A stretch of 64,000 nt of DNA. It comes from Rhodocyclaceae bacterium (lineage in GTDB: Bacteria > Pseudomonadota > Gammaproteobacteria > Burkholderiales > Rhodocyclaceae). The stretch is taken from positions 32,875-96,874 of the forward strand of contig JAGRFY010000046.1 of the NCBI GenBank assembly GCA_020445765.1, given 5' to 3'. Below are positions 58,949 to 64,000 of the stretch, piece by piece (position 1 is the stretch's first letter; each line of letters opens with the position of its first letter). A program made the position numbers and the translations under genes. The notes beneath the pieces are model-generated. The model saw nothing but the letters and a program-made list of their open reading frames with translations, was not told the origin of the DNA and made no database searches.

Positions 58949-60145
58949 TCACGGCTGTACGCCGAGCCGGTAGATCGCCCCGCCGGGCAGATCCACGATG
59001 TGGATCTCGCCGTCCTCGTCCTCGCCGAAACTGGCAATTCCGAGTCCGCTCGCGAGCAGCACCGCGCCCGACCAAGTGCCGTCCACCGCCCGACGCAGGG
59101 CGCGAATGCGACCACTGCAGAAATCTCCGTGCAGGTAGACGCCTGCCAGTGCCGGATGCCGGCGTCCGCGGTAGACGTAGCCGCCGGTCACCGAACAGTC
59201 GCCGTCGCCATGCCCGTATGCGGCGACCGGCGGCTTCAGCCCATTCTCGTCACAGGATGCGGCTGCGAAGCAATCGAAACCCTCCATCCGCTTCCAGCCG
59301 AAGTTCTGCCCGGCAGTTTCTCCGGCAGACAGGTAGTCGATCTCTTCCCAGTCGTTCTGGCCGACGTCGCCGATCAGGATGTCGCCGTTCGCGCGATCGA
59401 ACGAAAAGCGCCACGGATTGCGCAGGCCCAGCGCCCAGATCTCGTTGCCGAAGGGGTTGTCGGACGGAACGGCGTAGGAGCCGTCGCCAGCGACGTCGAT
59501 TCGCAACAGCTTGCCGAGCAGCACGTCAGTGCGCTGGGCGCTGCCCTGCGGATCGCCGGCACCACCACCATCGCCGAACGACAGATAGAGCAGACCGTCC
59601 GGGCCGAAGGCCAGGTGACCGCCGTTGTGGTTGGTGAAGGGCTGGGCGACGCGCAGCAACACGCGCTCGGACGACGGATCGAGTGCATCGGCGCCGGCGC
59701 CTCGCGTGAAGCGCGACAGCACCAGGTCGCCGACACCGGTGTCGTCGGTGTAGAGCACGTACGCCCGACCGCTCGCAGCGAAGTCCGGCGCGAAAGCGAG
59801 CGACAGCAGCCCCTGCTCGCTGCCACCGGCGCGCACCCGGTCGCGAATGTCGAGAAATGCCTCGGCTATGACGACACCGTTGTCGATCACGCGAACTCGA
59901 CCCGCCTTTTCGACGACGAACATCCGCCCGCTGCCGTCGCCGGCGTGGGTCAGAAGCAATGGCGCATCAAAGCCGTCGGCGACCAGTATCAAGGTCACGG
60001 CCGGCAGCTCGTCGGACTCGTCCTCACCATCGCCGCCCCGGTTGAACCCGACCTCCACCGAGCCGCCGCCGCATCCCGCCAGCAGCAAGGCAGTCGCGAA
60101 CGCCAAGGCCCGGCCCATGGCACCCGTCATCGGAAATGCACCCAT
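58949..60145 (-). CDS. PQQ-type sugar dehydrogenase lipoprotein (glucose/sorbosone dehydrogenase family)
   Basis: A 398-residue lipoprotein with lipobox LLAGC (Cys25). The six-bladed propeller shows family motifs: GLLSLAFAPDF, NHNGGHLAFGPDGLLYLSFGDGGG, GKLLRIDV, WALGLRNPWRFSFD, and GDVGQNDWEEID. Soluble aldose dehydrogenases of this family bind PQQ and calcium. The frame runs upstream to 60511, but the ATG at 60145 gives a proper signal peptide. It converges on the oxidoreductase gene with 4 bases between the stops. Confidence 0.88.
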   Translation of the reverse strand: MGAFPMTGAMGRALAFATALLLAGCGGGSVEVGFNRGGDGEDESDELPAVTLILVADGFDAPLLLTHAGDGSGRMFVVEKAGRVRVIDNGVVIAEAFLDIRDRVRAGGSEQGLLSLAFAPDFAASGRAYVLYTDDTGVGDLVLSRFTRGAGADALDPSSERVLLRVAQPFTNHNGGHLAFGPDGLLYLSFGDGGGAGDPQGSAQRTDVLLGKLLRIDVAGDGSYAVPSDNPFGNEIWALGLRNPWRFSFDRANGDILIGDVGQNDWEEIDYLSAGETAGQNFGWKRMEGFDCFAAASCDENGLKPPVAAYGHGDGDCSVTGGYVYRGRRHPALAGVYLHGDFCSGRIRALRRAVDGTWSGAVLLASGLGIASFGEDEDGEIHIVDLPGGAIYRLGVQP

Positions 60146-60507
60146 CGCGTCGCTCCGTGCGATCCATTGCCATTGTGGACCCGGGCGGCCGAGCATGCTG
60201 CGCCGAGGTCGTGAAAGGCTGTCGAATAGACGCACAGGCGTCATCGGGTCCGTCGTGTGAACCAGCACTTCGGTTCCGCTCGGACAGAATGCGCCCGACG
60301 TCGCCACGAAAGAGGGTTCGGTTGGCACTAACGCCGACGTCGGATTCGCCCCATGGCAGGTCGCACGCCAGCGCAAGGTCGTCAATGCCGGGCTGACTGG
60401 GAAGCGTGGCGTGGTTCGATAATGGACCTGACACCCAGCGAAGCCCAATATCGGTTGGATTCGCCTAGCTTTTGCCTGAATCGAGAAATCAATTTCCATC
60501 CTTAAAT
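60146..60507. other. intergenic region without a recognisable gene
   Basis: About 360 bases between the end of the TIR-FGE gene and the start of the sugar dehydrogenase gene. Base composition falls toward the TIR-FGE end. I see no RNA gene, repeat or clear promoter. Confidence 0.5.
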
Positions 60508-62085
60508 TCACTCGATCTTTCGTGCAACCCGGAACCCTACGCGTTTGTATCTCGCCCCGACCTCGCCTTTAAAGCTGTTGAGCATCAGCGCCTGTGACGG
60601 CAGAACGTGCCATGGCCCACCACGAATTACGCGAAAACTGCAATCCACGGTCTTCTGATCACTGCTGTTACGTGCAACAAATTGAGGCACATTCTCGCCC
60701 CAGCAATCTGCAGTCCATTCCGCTGCATTGCCGACCATGTCGTAAAGACCGAAGCCATTGGCGTCAGGGGTAGAGGTGCCAACGCGAAAGGTCTTGCCGT
60801 CCATCCACGCACCATTCTGCGCATCTGGACCACCAGAATAGCCGCTGTACTTGTCATCGAGCGGGAAGAACTCGTTGTCGTTTCCCCGCGCTGCATACTC
60901 CCACTCCACTTGAGAAGGGAGCCGGTATCCTTGGCCAGATCTTTCTGATAACCATTTGAGGTACTCTTCGATGTCACGCCAACTGATTCCCGTCACCGGT
61001 TGGCGACCGCGACCCCACAAATCTTCAGGACTGAATCTGCAGGCATTTGCCGCGACACAGGCGTCCCACTCACTGTAGGTGGATTCATATTTTCCAATCG
61101 CGAACTGCGTGGCGATTTGCACCGGAAGCTGAGGGTCATCTTCCTTGAACAGCCTTCGATCCCCGTCGAGCAAGCCCATCAATACACTTCCAGCGGGCAC
61201 CACGATCATCTCGGGGCAACCGACACAGTCGCGGAAGCTGTCGCCGGGCTCGTACTTCACTTTAGGCTTCTGACTCACAAACTTCTGCAAACTGATGCGC
61301 TCAGCAGTTTCATGCTGGGCCTGTTCAGCTGCAGTTGTCGTCACAGCGGAAGCCTCCGGCATTTGAGCCAATTTGGTACGTGACGATGCTCCATCTCTAT
61401 CTGGACTGGCGACTAACAAACCAATCCCTGCCGCAACCACGATTCCAGCAACAATTAGCCAAGCTTTGCCTGCATTGAGTGAACGATCGGCATCCGGACC
61501 TTCGCGATCCTGGCTGGTGCGAGGCGAACCCTCGGCTGCCATGCGAACTTCCTTCGCAGGCACAGTGCCATTCACTTGTTTCCGGGATGGCCGCAGCTCA
61601 GGCAATCCGCTCAGCATAGCAAGCAGGGCCGCGACATCCTTCTCCCAATGGCGGTTGACGATCGGGTAGGCTTGGCGTCGAGCGAGGCCACGAATCGCCT
61701 CCGGCAATTCGGCAGTTTCGGGCATCTGTGCGCCGTCTACCAGCAACGGGAACACCCGCACACCGTCGCGGTTGAGGCATTGGGCGATCTCGCGGCAAAC
61801 CCAGTCGTCCGGGTCGTCGAGACGACGTCGACCGCTCGCGTCCCTCGCCGACAGCCAGCGCGGCCCGATCACCACAAGCGCGGCGGCGCAGTTGCCCAGT
61901 TCCCGCTCCAGAGCAACAACGAAATCTTCGCCCGGCGCAATGCTGGTCCAGTCCTGAAATACCTGGTTGTCCGGAAAGGCGGGCTGCAGGTCAGCGACCA
62001 GGCGACCGACGACGGCTTCGCTGTCGGCACGTCGGTAGCTGACAAAGATGCGCTGCCGTGTCCGAGTGGCGGCGACCGGATTCAT
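60508..62085 (-). CDS. TIR domain-transmembrane-FGE domain fusion protein
   Basis: A 525-residue protein. Residues 10-160 are a TIR domain (IFVSYRRADSEAVVGRLV, VFQDWTSIAPGEDF, VVIGPRWL, RRRLDDPDDWVCREI). A helix at 208-226 should cross the inner membrane. Residues 287-525 are a formylglycine-generating-enzyme/SUMF1-like domain (MIVVPAGSVLMG, YRLPSQVEWEYAARG, GLYDMVGNAAEWTADCWG, RVIRGGPW). The paired Cys near the end that true FGEs use is not seen, so this domain is probably for binding. Topology puts TIR in the cytoplasm and FGE in the periplasm. I use the ATG at 62085 after AAGGGGA; a GTG at 62100 also exists. The FGE half is AT-richer than neighbours. Confidence 0.88.
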   Translation of the reverse strand: MNPVAATRTRQRIFVSYRRADSEAVVGRLVADLQPAFPDNQVFQDWTSIAPGEDFVVALERELGNCAAALVVIGPRWLSARDASGRRRLDDPDDWVCREIAQCLNRDGVRVFPLLVDGAQMPETAELPEAIRGLARRQAYPIVNRHWEKDVAALLAMLSGLPELRPSRKQVNGTVPAKEVRMAAEGSPRTSQDREGPDADRSLNAGKAWLIVAGIVVAAGIGLLVASPDRDGASSRTKLAQMPEASAVTTTAAEQAQHETAERISLQKFVSQKPKVKYEPGDSFRDCVGCPEMIVVPAGSVLMGLLDGDRRLFKEDDPQLPVQIATQFAIGKYESTYSEWDACVAANACRFSPEDLWGRGRQPVTGISWRDIEEYLKWLSERSGQGYRLPSQVEWEYAARGNDNEFFPLDDKYSGYSGGPDAQNGAWMDGKTFRVGTSTPDANGFGLYDMVGNAAEWTADCWGENVPQFVARNSSDQKTVDCSFRVIRGGPWHVLPSQALMLNSFKGEVGARYKRVGFRVARKIE

Positions 62086-62240
62086 CGGCGTCCCCTTCAC
62101 TTATTCTGTCGGCCACCCGATTGTATGCGATGAGCAAGTAGAGACCGAACCGTAAAGTCACCTACGGTGTCGGTACAACAAGCGCCGGTCGGCGGCCAGC
62201 TCGACCGTGGCCGTCGGCGCCGGCTTCGGCGCGACGAACG

Positions 62241-62270
62241 AAAACGCCCCCGCGCACGTGCGCGGGGGCG
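62241..62270 (-). terminator. terminator for the NTF2-like gene
   Basis: A perfect 13-bp palindrome (62245-62257 with 62258-62270), CGCCCCCGCGCAC and its inverse, followed on the minus strand by TTTT. It lies 33 bases after the stop of the 62303 gene. Confidence 0.75.
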
Positions 62271-62302
62271 TCGTCACGCCGGCAACCGTCGGCTGAACGC
62301 GA

Positions 62303-62857
62303 CTACTGGCCGAGCCCGAGCTGCCGCATGAAGTCCTGGTTGTCCCAGAACAGCCACTCGTGGTCCATTGTGCCGTCCTTCCAGTGGCCGATGGTCGCCA
62401 TGCCGATCGCGAAGCGCTTGCCGGTCGGCGGGATCGTCTTGCCGTCGCCGATCGGCATCGGCTCGGTGAAGGTGCCGGTCATGACGCCGGTCACCGCGGT
62501 CCAGGAGCCGGAGCCGAAGCGGATCGGATGGACCTGGATCGAGGTGTCCGGCGCGAACACGAACATCGCCTTCAGATCGTCGATGTGAGCGGCGATGCCC
62601 TTGGTTTCGTGGCCGTCCGGCCAGGTCACGACGATGTCCTCGGCGTGACTCTCGTGCAGGCGGTCCCATTTCTGGTTGGTGAAGACGTCGAAGTCCAGCG
62701 TGTCGAAGACTTGCAGGCGCTGTTCGACATCGGCGGCCTGGGGTTCGTGCGGCGGTGCCGGGGTCGGCGGGTTCTCGGCCATCGACTGGGCCTGGGCGGC
62801 GGTCGCGGCGAGCAGCGTGACGGCGGCTGCGAACAGGGCATTGCGGGCGTTCATCAT
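62303..62857 (-). CDS. exported SnoaL/NTF2-like protein
   Basis: A 184-residue protein with a signal peptide (NARNALFAAAVTLLAATAAQA) and an NTF2-like cone fold (VFDTLDFDVFTNQKWDRLHESHAEDIVVTWPDGHETKG, MTGTFTEPMPIG, IGHWKDGTMDHEWLFWDNQDFMRQLGL). Family members include ester cyclases and polyketide cyclases, but the exported, periplasmic form has no known substrate. It follows the NADP reductase gene on the same strand, 37 bases away. Confidence 0.8.
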   Translation of the reverse strand: MMNARNALFAAAVTLLAATAAQAQSMAENPPTPAPPHEPQAADVEQRLQVFDTLDFDVFTNQKWDRLHESHAEDIVVTWPDGHETKGIAAHIDDLKAMFVFAPDTSIQVHPIRFGSGSWTAVTGVMTGTFTEPMPIGDGKTIPPTGKRFAIGMATIGHWKDGTMDHEWLFWDNQDFMRQLGLGQ

Positions 62858-62894
62858 GATCTTCCTTCTGTCGGTGGTTGGGGAAACGCGGGGT

Positions 62895-63527
62895 TCAGGC
62901 CTTGCGCAGCCAGGTCGGGGCGATGCCGGTGCCGAGCCCGGCGCCGTAGCCGAGATAGATGTTGAGTCCGGCCAGCGGCTCGAGATAGCGGGCGTTGACC
63001 AGGCCGCCGGCGTCGATCACCTCGAAGCCGATCGCCTCGGCGATGTCGCTGGCCACACGCTTGGCACGCGCGCTGTCGCTGGCGACGAAGACGCTGACCC
63101 GCTGGCCGTCACCGAAATCGGCGCCGTCGGCGAGTACTGGCGCGAACACGGTGTTGAAGGCCTTGACCACTTCCGCGCCCGGCAGCGCGCGGGCGATCTC
63201 CTCGGCGGCCGATGTGTCGTGGCCGATCGTCAGGCCCATGTAGTCGGCGGTCAGCGGGTTGGTGATGTCGATCACCACCTTGCCGTCGAGGGCGCCGACC
63301 GATTTGAGCGCGCCGAGCGCGTCGCCGTAGCCGGTGGCGACGACGACCACGTCGGCGGAAGCAGCGGCACCTTCCGAAGGCACCGCCGCGGCGCCGGGGT
63401 AGGCCACGGCGAGGGCCTCAGCCTTGGCCAGATTGCGCGCGGTGACGCTGACCTGGTGGCCGCCGCGGACCAGTTGCCTGACGAAGGCCGAGCCCATCTG
63501 GCCGGCACCGATGACGAGAACGTTCAT
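62895..63527 (-). CDS. NADPH-dependent F420 reductase-like protein
   Basis: A 210-residue Rossmann-fold protein: VLVIGAGQMGSAFVRQLVRGGH at the N-terminus, VVVVATGY, and VIDITNPL with KAFNTVFAPVLADG, the pattern of the NADP-oxidoreductase, F420-dependent family. F420 itself is not made by most betaproteobacteria, so flavin or other substrates are likely. AGGAG lies before the ATG at 63527. Confidence 0.85.
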   Translation of the reverse strand: MNVLVIGAGQMGSAFVRQLVRGGHQVSVTARNLAKAEALAVAYPGAAAVPSEGAAASADVVVVATGYGDALGALKSVGALDGKVVIDITNPLTADYMGLTIGHDTSAAEEIARALPGAEVVKAFNTVFAPVLADGADFGDGQRVSVFVASDSARAKRVASDIAEAIGFEVIDAGGLVNARYLEPLAGLNIYLGYGAGLGTGIAPTWLRKA

Positions 63528-63790
63528 GATCGACTCCTTGTGTCGAGGCAGCGACGTTGCTGCGGTGGAGTCACTGTACGAGCGCTTCAATCTGCAATAA
63601 ACATCCTATTAAGTGAATTTTTATCCCTAAATATGCAACAATTCTCCCGCACTCCCCTGCGCGGCCCCGGTGAGCACCGGATGCGTTACGAATTGCCGCC
63701 AGCCGGTAGGCCGGACAACTGCGGCGCACCGCGGCCGGCCGTTCTCGTCTAAGTTGACGGAAAGAATTCGATCGAGCGAGGCGGCCGCCA

Positions 63791-64000
63791 ATGACGCAGG
63801 ACCTGCGCTTCCGCACCCACGAAGTCTGCAATCAGCCGGCGCCGCTGGCTCACTACAACGCGTGGACCAGCGACACCGCGCTCGCCGAGGCCGTCGCCCG
63901 CGAGGGCGGCGGCTGGGCGGACCACGAACTGACGGACTACGGTGGTCTGGTGGGCGGCGAGATGCGCGCGCTGGGCGTACAGATTCCACCCCAACGTGAC
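63791..64000 (+). CDS. aidB: AidB-like acyl-CoA dehydrogenase (partial, cut by window end)
   Basis: The first 70 residues only. FRTHEVCNQPAPLAHYNAWTSDTALAEAVAREGGGWADHEL matches the start of AidB and its isovaleryl-CoA-dehydrogenase-like relatives, induced by alkylation damage in E. coli. The rest lies outside the window, so domains beyond the N-terminus cannot be judged. Confidence 0.75.
   Translation, partial: MTQDLRFRTHEVCNQPAPLAHYNAWTSDTALAEAVAREGGGWADHELTDYGGLVGGEMRALGVQIPPQRD

Overview
The window reads as chromosomal DNA of a high-GC Gram-negative bacterium, most likely a betaproteobacterium of the Rhodocyclales/Azoarcus-Thauera type. This is an inference from gene content and order: kdsD-lptC-lptA for LPS synthesis and export, a TIGR01841-type phasin (polyhydroxyalkanoate granules), a glyQ-glyS-gmhB-plsC block, and the miaB-phoH-ybeY-corC-lnt operon. 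No rRNA or other species-level marker is present.

Layout. 1-17.3 kb is housekeeping: a pseudopilin, a KefB/C-type antiporter divergent from kdsD-lptC-lptA, an enoyl-CoA hydratase, a phasin with a near-consensus promoter and terminator, then a long minus-strand block (plsC, gmhB, glyS, glyQ, a TerB-like protein, lnt, corC, ybeY, phoH, miaB). 17.3-36.4 kb is an integrated, phage-derived element of about 19 kb in the 3' end of a tRNA-Met gene, bounded by an 18-bp direct repeat. It has a tyrosine integrase, HNH protein, both terminase subunits, a fused protease-capsid protein, portal, connectors, tail tube, frameshifted tail chaperones, a tape measure and one minor tail protein. It has no recognisable tail tip, host-recognition or lysis genes. 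A regulatory and replication-like segment follows, then a probable defence cargo (HEPN-like protein plus a McrA-like HNH nuclease) next to attR.

36.8-50 kb holds a bacteriohemerythrin; a tightly packed four-gene minus-strand operon of unusual signalling fusions (MFS with sensor modules, an orphan substrate-binding protein, a Ser/Thr kinase fused to a Cache-like sensor and HAMP, an alpha/beta hydrolase); a hydroxypyruvate/tartronate-semialdehyde/glycerate operon (hyi-glxR-ttuD); a PAS-GGDEF-hemerythrin diguanylate cyclase; and an Xre/ParS-RES toxin-antitoxin pair. 50-64 kb holds a small di-haem protein, thioredoxin 2, RecQ, a receiver-like protein with a small GTPase, a LysR/MFS divergent pair with a nitronate monooxygenase-like enzyme, a PQQ-type sugar dehydrogenase lipoprotein, a TIR-transmembrane-FGE fusion, an NTF2/SnoaL-like protein, an F420-reductase-like NADP enzyme, and the start of an AidB-like acyl-CoA dehydrogenase cut by the window edge.

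The most distinctive items are (i) the compact element with head and partial tail genes but no tail tip or lysis genes, which could be a decayed prophage or a capsid-forming satellite, (ii) the kinase/sensor/transporter operon at 37.4-44.2 kb, and (iii) the TIR-FGE membrane protein at 60.5-62.1 kb.
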